NCBI GenBank assembly: GCA_963766365.1
Contig: CAVXZK010000005.1
Location: 1 to 64,000, forward strand
Reading direction: 5' to 3'
Length of the DNA: 64,000 nucleotides
DNA from: JALORV01 sp963766365
GTDB lineage: Bacteria > Pseudomonadota > Gammaproteobacteria > Burkholderiales > Burkholderiaceae_F
Numbering within the stretch: position 1 is the first letter of the stretch; every line of letters starts with the position of its first letter. The notes below the pieces were generated by a model that saw nothing but the letters and a program-made list of their open reading frames with translations, was not told the DNA's origin and searched no databases. Shown one piece after another: positions 55,784 to 64,000 of the stretch. Both the position numbers and the translations under genes were made by a program.

Positions 55784-58693
55784 ATGCCATCCGAAAAATT
55801 TGCGCGCGCGCCCGTGTGGTGCGCGCTTTCGCTTGCGTTAGGCCTCGGGCTGACAGCCCTGGAGGTCGACGCGGCGGGGCTTGGCCGCCTGTCGGTGCAG
55901 TCCGGACTCGGTCAGCCGCTGCGCGCCGAGCTGGAGGTGACCTCCGTCGGGCGCGACGAAGCTCCGACCCTGCAGGTGCGCTTGGCGCCGCTGTCGGCGT
56001 TCCGCGCGGCGAATCTCGAGTTCAATCCGGCACTTACGAACATCCGGTTCGCGCTTGATCGGCGCCCCGACGGGACCTACTCGGTGCGCATCACCTCGGC
56101 GCAGCCGGTCAATGAGCCCTACCTGGACATGATGGTCGAGCTCACCTGGGCGACCGGCCGCGTCATTCGCGAGTACACAGTGCTGCTGGACCCGCCGGCG
56201 CTAAAGGGCACGCCGGACATCGTTGCACCGGCCGCGCCCCCGGCCCCGGTGGCGACCGCGCCGCTGCCTGCTCCGCGCGCTGCGGCACCCGCGCCTGCGC
56301 CCGCGCCGATCGCGGCTGCTCCCGCGCCGGCCCCAGTGGCGGCGCCGCTGCCGGAACCCAAGGCGACCGCCTCGCCTGCGCCTGCTCCGGCCGCTGCGTC
56401 CGGCGGAACGTACTCCGTGAAGTCGGGTGACACGCTGGGCAAGATCGCCAACCAGAACCGCAGCGCGGCGTCGCTGGACCAGATGCTGGTGGCGCTGTTC
56501 CGCGCCAACCCGGACGCGTTCATCAACAAGAATATGAACCTGCTGCGCACGGGTGCGCAGTTGTCGATTCCGTCGGACGCCGAAGCCGCCGCGTTGGCGG
56601 CTCCGGAAGCGCGCCGCGAAGTGGCAGCACAGAGCGCCGACTTTGCCCAGTACCGCAGCCGGCTGGCCCAGGCGGCTGGTGCCGCCCCGGTGGCCTCTGC
56701 TCCGCCGGCCGCGGCGGGCGGTGGACGCGTCACCGCCAAGGTGGACGACAAGAGCGCGACCGCCACACCGGGCGGCGATCAATTGAAGATCGCCCGCGCC
56801 GATGACAAGGGCACGGCGGCCGCGGCAGCTGCTGCCAAAGCCGACGAGGCGGCCGCCAAGGCGCGCGCCGTGAAGGAAGAGCAGGAAAAGGCTGCCCAAC
56901 TGAAGCGGACGAACGAAGCCATTCAGAAGGCGCTCGAGGTCCAGTCCAAGGCCGGTGCCCAGGCGCAGAAGTCAGCCGAAGGCAAGACCGGGACCCCAGC
57001 GCCCGCCGCCACGGCTCCGGGTGCGACGTCAGCGCCCGCGCCGACTCCGGCTCCCGTCGAACCACCGAAGGTCGAGGCACCTCCCGTCGCCGCGCCGGTT
57101 CCCGCGCCGGCCCCGGTCAAGAAGGCAGCTCCGCCGCCACCGCCGGCCCCGGTGGAAGAGCCCAGCTTCATCGGTGATCTGCTCGGCAACACGACGACGC
57201 AACTCGGCCTGGCGGGCATCATCGCGCTGCTGGCGGGCCTGTTCGGCTGGAGCTGGTACCGCAAGCGCAAGTCCGAGTCCGGTGACAAGTTCAAGGACAC
57301 CGGAGAGGGCCTGCAGGCCAATTCACTGTTTGGTGCTACCGGCGGGCAGAGTGTCGACACCGGCACCAGCACGTTCAATTCGAGCTTCATCCCGGCCGCG
57401 TCCCAGCTGGACTCGAACGAAGTCGACCCGGTCGCCGAGGCCGACGTCTATATCGCCTACGGGCGCGAAGAGCAAGCCGAAGACATCCTGAAGGAAGCGC
57501 TGCGCATGCAGCCGGATCGTCACGCCGTGCGTGTGAAGTTGCTTGAGATCTTCTCGCGTCGCGGCGACAAGGCGGCTTTCATGTCGATGGTCGAGGACCT
57601 CCGCGACCGTACCGGTGGTGCCGGCGAGGATTGGGAGAAAGCGCTCAAGCTCGGCCATGCGATGGACCCGGGACATGCGATGTTTGCCGGTGCCGCGCCC
57701 GACACAGTCGGACGGGGCCCCACCAGCGGATTCCGCATCGACCCGAACACCAAGGGCCGCGGGCCGTCGACACTGGGCGGTGGTCCGACTTCGGGCCTGG
57801 ACCTCGGCGCCTTGCGTGGAGCCGACTCGGTCATGCAGGCTGGCAGTGGCGCCCCGCCGCTGACGAAGATGGTCGTCGATACCCGCATGTCGGGCGCCGA
57901 CACCACGATGTCGGTGGGCGACACGAAGATGCCGGCCGACACGAAGATGTCGGGTCCGAACACGACTTCTGCGCCGACGACGCAGTTCCATGCCACCTTG
58001 CCGGGTCAGCAGGCCGGTAGCGCACCCGCACCGGCGCCCGCCGCCGCGGACTTCTCGTCCCTCGACTTCGATCTTGGCCCGACCAAGATGAATCTCGGGC
58101 CGCCGACGAAGATGCCGACCTTCGACGCGCCTGGTGCAAAGGCCTCGGATGTCGACTTCGGCTTCAAGCCCACCGGCAGCAAGCCGGTCGGACGCACCGA
58201 ACCGCCCGCGCTGGCCGACCTAGACATTGCGCTGCCGAAGACAGTGCCCGACCTGCAGCCGACGGCGACGGGTGCGGGTTTGATTCCGGACCTCGACCTC
58301 AACATCCCGTCGACGAAGATGCCGACCGCTCCGGCCGCCGAGGCGCTGTCGCGTCCGACCGTCATCGGCAAAAAGCAGCCGGCAACCGCCGAAGTGGGTG
58401 CATTGCCCGACGAGGCGGCACAGCGCCTGAGCGCGAACACCGACCAGGCGACCGTGCCCCTGATCGATTTCGACCTCTCCGCGGTCAGCCTCAATCCGAC
58501 GACGAAGCGCGGCGAAACGGAGCCGGGCAGTGCGCTGGCGCAGCAGATGGCTACCAAGCTGGACCTGGCCCGCGGCTACATCGACCTCGGCGTCAAGGAC
58601 GGCGCGCGTGAACTGCTTGACGAGGTCATGCGCGACGGCACGCGCGAGCAGCGTCAGGCGGCGGTCGAACTGATCAAGCAGATCGAAGGCTGA
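55784..58693 (+). CDS. fimV: FimV-family peptidoglycan-binding membrane protein
   Basis: 969 residues. A signal peptide and the FimV N-domain (GLGRLSVQSGLGQPLRAELEV) are followed by a long Pro/Ala linker, a LysM domain at about 207-265 (GTYSVKSGDTLGKIANQ), an Ala/Lys coiled region and one transmembrane helix at about 465-488 (GLAGIIALLAGLFGWSWYR). The acidic cytoplasmic region has repeated TKMP/TKMS segments, and the FimV C-domain is LDLARGYIDLGVKDGARELL. It localises type IV pili and polar machinery. AGGGGG precedes the ATG. Linker length is variable in the family. Confidence 0.93.
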   Translation: MPSEKFARAPVWCALSLALGLGLTALEVDAAGLGRLSVQSGLGQPLRAELEVTSVGRDEAPTLQVRLAPLSAFRAANLEFNPALTNIRFALDRRPDGTYSVRITSAQPVNEPYLDMMVELTWATGRVIREYTVLLDPPALKGTPDIVAPAAPPAPVATAPLPAPRAAAPAPAPAPIAAAPAPAPVAAPLPEPKATASPAPAPAAASGGTYSVKSGDTLGKIANQNRSAASLDQMLVALFRANPDAFINKNMNLLRTGAQLSIPSDAEAAALAAPEARREVAAQSADFAQYRSRLAQAAGAAPVASAPPAAAGGGRVTAKVDDKSATATPGGDQLKIARADDKGTAAAAAAAKADEAAAKARAVKEEQEKAAQLKRTNEAIQKALEVQSKAGAQAQKSAEGKTGTPAPAATAPGATSAPAPTPAPVEPPKVEAPPVAAPVPAPAPVKKAAPPPPPAPVEEPSFIGDLLGNTTTQLGLAGIIALLAGLFGWSWYRKRKSESGDKFKDTGEGLQANSLFGATGGQSVDTGTSTFNSSFIPAASQLDSNEVDPVAEADVYIAYGREEQAEDILKEALRMQPDRHAVRVKLLEIFSRRGDKAAFMSMVEDLRDRTGGAGEDWEKALKLGHAMDPGHAMFAGAAPDTVGRGPTSGFRIDPNTKGRGPSTLGGGPTSGLDLGALRGADSVMQAGSGAPPLTKMVVDTRMSGADTTMSVGDTKMPADTKMSGPNTTSAPTTQFHATLPGQQAGSAPAPAPAAADFSSLDFDLGPTKMNLGPPTKMPTFDAPGAKASDVDFGFKPTGSKPVGRTEPPALADLDIALPKTVPDLQPTATGAGLIPDLDLNIPSTKMPTAPAAEALSRPTVIGKKQPATAEVGALPDEAAQRLSANTDQATVPLIDFDLSAVSLNPTTKRGETEPGSALAQQMATKLDLARGYIDLGVKDGARELLDEVMRDGTREQRQAAVELIKQIEG

Positions 58694-58694
58694 G

Positions 58695-58717
58695 CGCAGC
58701 GGGCACTGCCCGCTGCG
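58695..58717. repeat. hairpin between fimV and truA
   Basis: CGCAGCGGGC (58695-58704) pairs perfectly with GCCCGCTGCG (58708-58717). It overlaps the truA GTG start, so it could occlude translation initiation. No T run, so not a terminator. Confidence 0.5.
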
Positions 58718-59544
58718 TGGCTCCCGTGCGCATCGCGCTCGGCATCGAGTACGACGGCGCCGGCTTCACCGGTTGGCAGACGCAGCCCGACCGGCGCTCG
58801 GTTCAGGATGCGCTGGAAGGCGCTCTGGCCTTACTCGCGCAAAACTCCATTTCGACGATCTGTGCCGGCCGTACCGACGCCGGCGTGCATGCGATCGACC
58901 AGGTTGTCCACTTCGATACCGGCGTCGAGCGTCCGCTGAGCGCCTGGGTCCGCGGCACCAACCGGTTCCTTCCACCGAGCGTTGCGGTGCGCTGGGCGCG
59001 CCCGGTGGGGGACGACTTCCATGCTCGCTTCGGCGCACTCCGGCGCAGCTACGACTACTGGATCCTGAATGACGCGGTCCGTTCTCCGCTCGCTCACGCA
59101 CACGCAACGTGGATGTTCCAGCCGCTCAACACGGCGGCGATGGCGGCGGCGGCCGAGCTACTGATCGGCTCCCACGATTTCACGTCGTTCCGCTCGGCCG
59201 AGTGCCAGGCGGCCTCGCCGGTACGGGATCTGCAGCGACTTGACGTGCAACGCTTCGGTCGCTGGATCCGCGTGCGCGCCACGGCGAATGCGTTCCTGCA
59301 TCACATGGTGCGCAACCTGGCCGGCGCGTTGGTGGCCGTCGGCATCGGGCGCTACCCGGCCGAGTGGGTCGCGGACGTACTGGCTGCGCGGGACCGATCG
59401 AAGGCCGCACCGACAATCGGTGCGGCGGGGCTTTACCTCGCCCGAGTCGAGTACGATGCCCGCTTCAATCTGCCGGCGCCCGACACCGCCTTGCCGCACC
59501 GTTTCGATGCGTACGCGAATCAAGATCTGTGGCCTGACTCGTGA
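58717..59544 (+). CDS. truA: tRNA pseudouridine(38-40) synthase
   Basis: 275 residues. VRIALGIEYDGAGFTGWQTQ opens it; catalytic Asp in CAGRTDAGVHAIDQVVHFDT; then RGTNRFLPPSVAVRWARPV, FTSFRSAECQAASPVRDL and FLHHMVRNLAGALVAVG. Modifies positions 38-40 of the tRNA anticodon arm. Starts with GTG 58717; GTG 58726 is possible. The 3-prime end overlaps trpF by 38 bases. Confidence 0.92.
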   Translation: MAPVRIALGIEYDGAGFTGWQTQPDRRSVQDALEGALALLAQNSISTICAGRTDAGVHAIDQVVHFDTGVERPLSAWVRGTNRFLPPSVAVRWARPVGDDFHARFGALRRSYDYWILNDAVRSPLAHAHATWMFQPLNTAAMAAAAELLIGSHDFTSFRSAECQAASPVRDLQRLDVQRFGRWIRVRATANAFLHHMVRNLAGALVAVGIGRYPAEWVADVLAARDRSKAAPTIGAAGLYLARVEYDARFNLPAPDTALPHRFDAYANQDLWPDS

Positions 59545-60136
59545 GGTCGACGTGGCGGCGGCCGTCGCGGCCGGCGTCGACGCAGTAGGTTTCGTCTGCT
59601 ATCCCAAGAGCCCGCGGTATATCGCACCGGTGCGTCTTCGTACGCTGACGCGCCATCTACCCCCGTTTGCGACGCCGGTGCTGCTGTTTGTCAACGCAGC
59701 GGCTGACCTGATCGAGGACGCGCTCGCGGCGGTCCCCGACGCGCTGCTGCAGTTTCACGGTGACGAGCACGAACCCGCGTGCAGCCGCTACGGTCGGCCG
59801 TACATGCGCGCGATCCGCATGGACCCCGAGGTCGATTTGTTAGACTGCGAGCGCCAGTTTCATTCGGCGATCGCACTGATGGCTGACTCACCGTCGGAGG
59901 CGTTCGGTGGCAGCGGAACGACATTTGACTGGGGGCGGGTGCCGCTGCGGCGGACCAAGCCGCTGGTGCTGGCGGGCGGTCTGCGCAGCGAGAACGTCGG
60001 CGACGCGATCCGGCGGTTGCGCCCGCATGCGGTGGACGTCAGCAGCGGAGTCGAGGACTCCCCGGGTATCAAGAGCGCATCACGCATCAACCAGTTCATC
60101 GCGGCAGTTCGGGCCGCGGACGAAGCCCTTGCATGA
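59507..60136 (+). CDS. trpF: phosphoribosylanthranilate isomerase
   Basis: 209 residues. The opening MRTRIKICGLTREVDVAAAV holds the catalytic Cys of KICGLT. Then VDAVGFVCYPKSPRYI, LQFHGDE and the C-terminal VDVSSGVEDSPGIKSA with the general acid Asp. TIM-barrel enzyme of the tryptophan pathway. ATG 59507 lies inside the 3-prime end of truA. It ends in an ATGA overlap with trpB. Confidence 0.93.
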   Translation: MRTRIKICGLTREVDVAAAVAAGVDAVGFVCYPKSPRYIAPVRLRTLTRHLPPFATPVLLFVNAAADLIEDALAAVPDALLQFHGDEHEPACSRYGRPYMRAIRMDPEVDLLDCERQFHSAIALMADSPSEAFGGSGTTFDWGRVPLRRTKPLVLAGGLRSENVGDAIRRLRPHAVDVSSGVEDSPGIKSASRINQFIAAVRAADEALA

Positions 60137-61395
60137 AACCCTACGATCTTCCGGATCAGCGCGGACACTTTGGCCCCTATGGCGGTATCTTCGTCGCCGA
60201 GACGCTGATGCACGCGCTGCAGGAGCTGCGCGAAGCCTACGCGCGATACCAGAAGGATCCGGAGTTCATCGCCGAGTTCAAGAGCGAGCTCAAGCACTAC
60301 GTGGGCCGCCCCAGCCCGATCTATCACGCGAAGCGCTGGAGCGAGCAACTGGGCGGGGCGCAGATCTACCTCAAGCGCGAGGATCTGAACCACACCGGCG
60401 CGCACAAGGTGAACAACACGATCGGGCAGGCGCTGCTGGCGAAGCGCATGGGCAAGCCGCGCGTCATCGCTGAGACCGGCGCGGGTCAGCATGGCGTGGC
60501 CACCGCCACGGTCGCGGCGCGCTACGGCATGAAGTGCGTCGTCTACATGGGCAGCGAGGACGTCGGGCGGCAGGCGGCCAACGTGTACCGCATGAAGCTG
60601 CTCGGCGCCGAGGTGGTACCGGTGGAGAGCGGCTCGCGCACACTGAAGGATGCACTGAACGAAGCGATGCGCGATTGGGTGACGAACGTCGAGAACACGT
60701 TCTACATCATCGGTACCGTCGCCGGACCGCACCCGTATCCCATGATGGTGCGCGACTTCAATTCCGTGGTCGGCAAGGAGTGCCTGTGGCAGATGCCGGA
60801 AATGGTCGGGCGCCAGCCTGATGTCGTCATCGCCTGCGTCGGCGGCGGCAGCAACGCGATGGGCATCTTCTACGACTACATCCCGCACGAGCAGGTGAAG
60901 CTGGTCGGCGTAGAGGCGGCCGGCGAGGGATTGACGACGATGCGTCATGCGGCGAGCCTGCAATGTGGCACCCCCGGGGTATTGCACGGCAACCGCACGT
61001 ATCTGCTGCAGGATGAAAACGGCCAGATCACGGAGACACACTCGGTCTCTGCAGGACTCGACTACCCGGGTGTGGGACCCGAACATGCGTGGCTGAAGGA
61101 CAGCGGGCGTGCCCAGTATGTCGGCGCCACGGACGAGGAAGCGCTGAAGGCGTTTCACGAGTGCTGCCGTATCGAGGGCATCATCCCGGCGCTGGAGTCA
61201 AGCCATGCGCTTGCGTACGCGACTAAGCTCGCGCCGACGCTGCCCAGGGACAAGGTGCTGCTCGTGAATCTTTCGGGTCGCGGTGACAAGGACCTGCATA
61301 TCGTGGCTGAAGCGAGCGGTCTGGAGTTCTACTGTCGCGCTTCATGTCGCGAGGCGACGCTGGAGTTTCGCCAGCGCCACGGCGGGACGCGCTGA
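60133..61395 (+). CDS. trpB: tryptophan synthase beta chain
   Basis: 420 residues. FGPYGGIFVAETLMHALQEL starts it; the PLP lysine is in LKREDLNHTGAHKVNNTIGQ; then AETGAGQHGVATATVAARYG and the phosphate cup CVGGGSNAMGIF. Condenses indole with serine. Its stop overlaps the trpA start by one base. Confidence 0.95.
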   Translation: MKPYDLPDQRGHFGPYGGIFVAETLMHALQELREAYARYQKDPEFIAEFKSELKHYVGRPSPIYHAKRWSEQLGGAQIYLKREDLNHTGAHKVNNTIGQALLAKRMGKPRVIAETGAGQHGVATATVAARYGMKCVVYMGSEDVGRQAANVYRMKLLGAEVVPVESGSRTLKDALNEAMRDWVTNVENTFYIIGTVAGPHPYPMMVRDFNSVVGKECLWQMPEMVGRQPDVVIACVGGGSNAMGIFYDYIPHEQVKLVGVEAAGEGLTTMRHAASLQCGTPGVLHGNRTYLLQDENGQITETHSVSAGLDYPGVGPEHAWLKDSGRAQYVGATDEEALKAFHECCRIEGIIPALESSHALAYATKLAPTLPRDKVLLVNLSGRGDKDLHIVAEASGLEFYCRASCREATLEFRQRHGGTR

Positions 61396-62213
61396 TGTCG
61401 CGCATCGCACAGCGCTTTGCGCAGTTGAAGGCGGCCGGTCGCAAGGGCCTCATTCCGTATATCGCCGCTGGCGATCCCGATCCTGCGCTGACGGTTCCGC
61501 TGCTGCACGCGCTGGCGCGCGCTGGCGCCGACGTCATCGAACTGGGTGTTCCATTTTCGGACCCGATGGCCGATGGACCCGTGATCCAGCGTGCTGCGGA
61601 GCGTGCAATCCGCCATGGCGTCGGACTGCGCCAGACGCTGGCCTTCGTGGCCGAATTCCGCAAGTCGGATACGGCGACGCCGGTCGTGCTGATGGGCTAT
61701 GCCAACCCGATCGAGCGCATGGGCCGGCGGGAGTTTTCCGAGGCTGCGCGCAGCGCGGGCGTCGACGGTGTACTGGTGGTCGACTATCCGCCCGAGGAGT
61801 GTGGGGAGTTCGCTGCCGACATGCGGACAGCGGACATCGATCCGATCTTTCTGTTGGCGCCGACCTCGACCGACTACCGCATCGAGGAGGTCGCGCGTCA
61901 CGCTGCCGGCTACCTCTATTACGTGAGCCTCAAGGGAATCACCGGCGCCGGCAATCTCGATGTTGCGAGCGTCGCGGCCAGACTGCCGCTGATCCGCAAA
62001 CACACCTCGGTGCCGGTCGGTGTCGGATTCGGCATCCGTGACGCGGCCAGTGCCGTGGCTGTCGCACAGGTCGCGGATGCTGTCGTCATCGGCTCGCGCC
62101 TGATCCAGGAAATGGAATCTGCACCGCGCGACCGCGCAGTCGCAGCCGTCGAGGCGCTGGTCAAGGAGATCCGCACTGCACTCGACAGCATGACGGTCCG
62201 GGTGGCGGCATGA
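61395..62213 (+). CDS. trpA: tryptophan synthase alpha chain
   Basis: 272 residues. GRKGLIPYIAAGDPDPALTV, catalytic Glu in VIELGVPFSDPMADGPVIQ and Asp in LVVDYPPEE, and the phosphate loop VGFGIRDAASA. Cleaves indole-3-glycerol phosphate and channels indole to TrpB. ATG 61395 is chosen because it gives the standard start MSRIAQRFAQLKA and overlaps the trpB stop; a longer frame from 61344 lies inside trpB. Confidence 0.95.
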   Translation: MSRIAQRFAQLKAAGRKGLIPYIAAGDPDPALTVPLLHALARAGADVIELGVPFSDPMADGPVIQRAAERAIRHGVGLRQTLAFVAEFRKSDTATPVVLMGYANPIERMGRREFSEAARSAGVDGVLVVDYPPEECGEFAADMRTADIDPIFLLAPTSTDYRIEEVARHAAGYLYYVSLKGITGAGNLDVASVAARLPLIRKHTSVPVGVGFGIRDAASAVAVAQVADAVVIGSRLIQEMESAPRDRAVAAVEALVKEIRTALDSMTVRVAA

Positions 62214-62268
62214 TCCTGCACAGACGTCTCGTTCACGAAACCGGCAGTGCGTTTTCCGGAGGTCTGCG

Positions 62269-63141
62269 ATGAGCTGGATCGACAAGATCCTCCCGCCGCG
62301 CATCAAGCGCGAGGAGGGCACGGCCCGCAAGGTGGTGCCGGAGGGGCTGTGGACGAAATGCCCGGGCTGCGAGGCGGTGCTGTACAGCGCCGAACTCGAG
62401 AAGACCCAGATGGTGTGCCCCAAGTGCGCGCACCACCTTCGCATCGGAGCGCGGGCGCGGCTGGACGCGCTGATGGATGCTGAGGGCCGTTACGAGATCG
62501 GGCAGGAAGTGCTACCGGTCGACGCCCTGAAGTTCAAGGACAGCCGCAAGTACACGGAGCGCCTGCAGGAAGCGATGGAGCAGACCGGCGAGACCGATGC
62601 GCTGGTGGTCATGGGCGGGGCGATACGGGCGTTGCCGGTCGTTGTCGCGTGCTTCGAGTTCGAGTTCATGGGTGGCTCGATGGGCTCGGTGGTCGGCGAG
62701 CGCTTTGTGCGTGGCGTCGCGACCGCGATCGAACAGAAGGTGCCGTTCATCTGCATCACTTCGACCGGCGGCGCGCGCATGCAGGAGGGCCTGCTGTCGC
62801 TGTTCCAGATGGCCAAGACGACCGCGATGATCGCGCGGCTGGCCGAGGCGAAGTTGCCGTTCATTTCGGTGCTTGCCGATCCAACGATGGGTGGCGTTTC
62901 CGCGAGCTTCGCGTTCATGGGCGATGTCGTCATCGCCGAACCGAAGGCCCTGATCGGCTTCGCGGGTCCGCGCGTCATCGAGCAGACCGTCCGCGAGAAA
63001 CTGCCGGAAGGCTTTCAGCGCGCCGAGTTCCTGATGACCAAAGGCGCGATCGACATGATCATCGACCGGCGCGAGATGCGCGACGTAATCGCTCGCGTGC
63101 TTGCAGTGCTGCTCAGACAGCCGGCCGACGCGATTTCATAG
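62269..63141 (+). CDS. accD: acetyl-CoA carboxylase carboxyltransferase subunit beta
   Basis: 290 residues. MSWIDKILPPRI and the four-Cys zinc finger CPGCEAVLYSAELEKTQMVC precede the crotonase-like domain with FMGGSMGSVVGERF, TSTGGARMQEGLLSLFQMAK and AEPKALIGFAGPRVIEQTV. Transfers CO2 from biotin to acetyl-CoA as an AccA-AccD complex. It is followed by folC, the usual order. Confidence 0.95.
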   Translation: MSWIDKILPPRIKREEGTARKVVPEGLWTKCPGCEAVLYSAELEKTQMVCPKCAHHLRIGARARLDALMDAEGRYEIGQEVLPVDALKFKDSRKYTERLQEAMEQTGETDALVVMGGAIRALPVVVACFEFEFMGGSMGSVVGERFVRGVATAIEQKVPFICITSTGGARMQEGLLSLFQMAKTTAMIARLAEAKLPFISVLADPTMGGVSASFAFMGDVVIAEPKALIGFAGPRVIEQTVREKLPEGFQRAEFLMTKGAIDMIIDRREMRDVIARVLAVLLRQPADAIS

Positions 63142-63180
63142 TTCGGACGCTCCCGCTCCGGCGGGATCGCGACAGAGTCT

Positions 63181-64000
63181 TTGCAACCCCCCACGCTGGC
63201 CGACTGGCTCGCTCGCCTCGAGCGCTTGCACCCCAAGGGAATCGACCTCGGGCTGGACCGCGTCCGTGCCGTTGCCGCGCGCCTCGATCTCGCGCTTCAT
63301 GCGCCGACGATCGTCGTCGGGGGAACCAACGGCAAGGGTTCGACCTGCGCGATGCTCGACAGCATCCTGCGCGCCGCCGGCTATCGGACCGGGCTCTACA
63401 CCTCGCCACATCTGCTTGACTTCAATGAGCGTGCGCGCATCGACGGGGTTAACGCCTCCGACGCGCAGCTGATCGGTCAGTTCGAAGCCGTCGAGGCTGC
63501 ACGGGGCACGACGTCGCTCACGTACTTCGAGTTCACGACGCTCGCCGTGCTTCGGCTGTTTGCCGCGGCGCGTCTCGATGCCGCAATCCTCGAGATCGGA
63601 TTGGGCGGCCGACTGGACGCGGTCAATCTCGTCGATGCGGACGCCGCGATCGTCACCTCGATCGACGTGGATCATGTCGACTACCTCGGGCCGACGCGCG
63701 AGTCGATCGGCTTTGAGAAAGCGCACATCTATCGATCCGGACGACCGGCGATCTGCAGCGATCCGCAACCACCGCAGACTCTGCTCGACCACGCCGCGAG
63801 CGTTGGCGCCGACCTCTGGCTTTTTGGCCGCGACTTCAACTATTCGGGTGATCGCCAGCAGTGGGCCTATGGCGGCCGGCTCGTCCGTCGCAGTGGCCTG
63901 CCTTACCCGGCGCTGCGCGGAGCGAATCAGTTGCTGAACGCGGCCGGGGCACTGGCCGCGCTGGAGGCGCTGTCGGAGCGGATTCCGGTGTCGCAGCAGG
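63181..64000 (+). CDS. folC: dihydrofolate synthase / folylpolyglutamate synthase, N-terminal part
   Basis: About 273 residues are in the window before it runs off the right edge. LADWLARLERLHPKGIDLGLDRV opens it, the ATP P-loop is VVGGTNGKGSTCAMLDSILRA, and TSPHLLDFNERARIDG, AILEIGLGGRLDAVN and TSIDVDHVDYLG follow, as in FolC/Mur ligases. There is no ATG. TTG 63181 is the most plausible start, about 39 bases after accD, but an upstream start in the same frame is possible. Confidence 0.9.
   Translation, partial: MQPPTLADWLARLERLHPKGIDLGLDRVRAVAARLDLALHAPTIVVGGTNGKGSTCAMLDSILRAAGYRTGLYTSPHLLDFNERARIDGVNASDAQLIGQFEAVEAARGTTSLTYFEFTTLAVLRLFAAARLDAAILEIGLGGRLDAVNLVDADAAIVTSIDVDHVDYLGPTRESIGFEKAHIYRSGRPAICSDPQPPQTLLDHAASVGADLWLFGRDFNYSGDRQQWAYGGRLVRRSGLPYPALRGANQLLNAAGALAALEALSERIPVSQQ

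Overview
The window is two unrelated genomic segments joined at about position 17777. The left segment (1-17777) has moderate G+C by eye and carries a pyr operon, a sigma-54 two-component pair, a block of multi-pass membrane glycosylation-type genes and a type IV pilin. The right segment (17778-64000) is much richer in G+C and has a classic betaproteobacterial gene order: infB-rbfA-truB-typA, and leuC-entericidin-leuD-leuB-asd-fimV-truA-trpF-trpB-trpA-accD-folC. At the junction, a GxxExxY-family gene loses its C-terminus and an infB gene loses its N-terminus. This is best explained as a chimeric assembly join, not as a biological arrangement.

Left segment. The gene mix (FGly-less sulfatase-superfamily protein, TPR membrane proteins of TMTC type, GxxExxY protein with flanking repeats, NtrC/NtrB-type pair) suggests a Planctomycetota- or Omnitrophota-type bacterium, but no marker gene settles this. 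Most genes here are broken by single-base shifts, often at homopolymers, while remaining recognisable over their full length. That points to uncorrected sequencing errors rather than decay. Layout: sulfatase-superfamily gene on the minus strand running off the left edge (1-1405); promoter, PyrR attenuator leader and pyrR-pyrB-pyrC (1416-4346); sigma-54 response regulator and histidine kinase (4380-7490); acyltransferase, GT-C-like proteins and two TPR membrane proteins (7584-16211); a pilin with its own sigma-54-type promoter and a strong terminator (16370-17040); an inverted repeat and a truncated GxxExxY gene.

Right segment. From 17778 to 24749: translation genes (infB end, rbfA, truB, typA), an EamA transporter, small membrane proteins and dusA. 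From 24759 to 35980: DUF4124 proteins, a secreted protein of unknown function, a D-2-hydroxyacid dehydrogenase-type flavoenzyme, wrbA, a YihY-family membrane protein, a phospholipase D lipoprotein, a LysE exporter, an alpha/beta hydrolase, metY and a cyclic-nucleotide-binding protein. From 36088 to 50948: proline iminopeptidase, hydroxypyruvate isomerase, CBS protein, a PEP-CTERM lectin-like protein, malic enzyme, a periplasmic TPR protein, an LplT-PlsC fusion, aroC, an MFS transporter, an M48 lipoprotein and an intradiol dioxygenase. From 51137 to the right edge: leucine, aspartate-family and tryptophan biosynthesis, fimV, truA, accD and a partial folC.

I found no rRNA, tRNA, CRISPR array, prophage or insertion sequence, and nothing that clearly amounts to a new defence or mobile system. 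The most informative signals are the chimeric junction, the PyrR attenuator in a non-Firmicute-looking context, the sigma-54 promoter of the pilin, and the pilin-adjacent glycosylation-type cluster.
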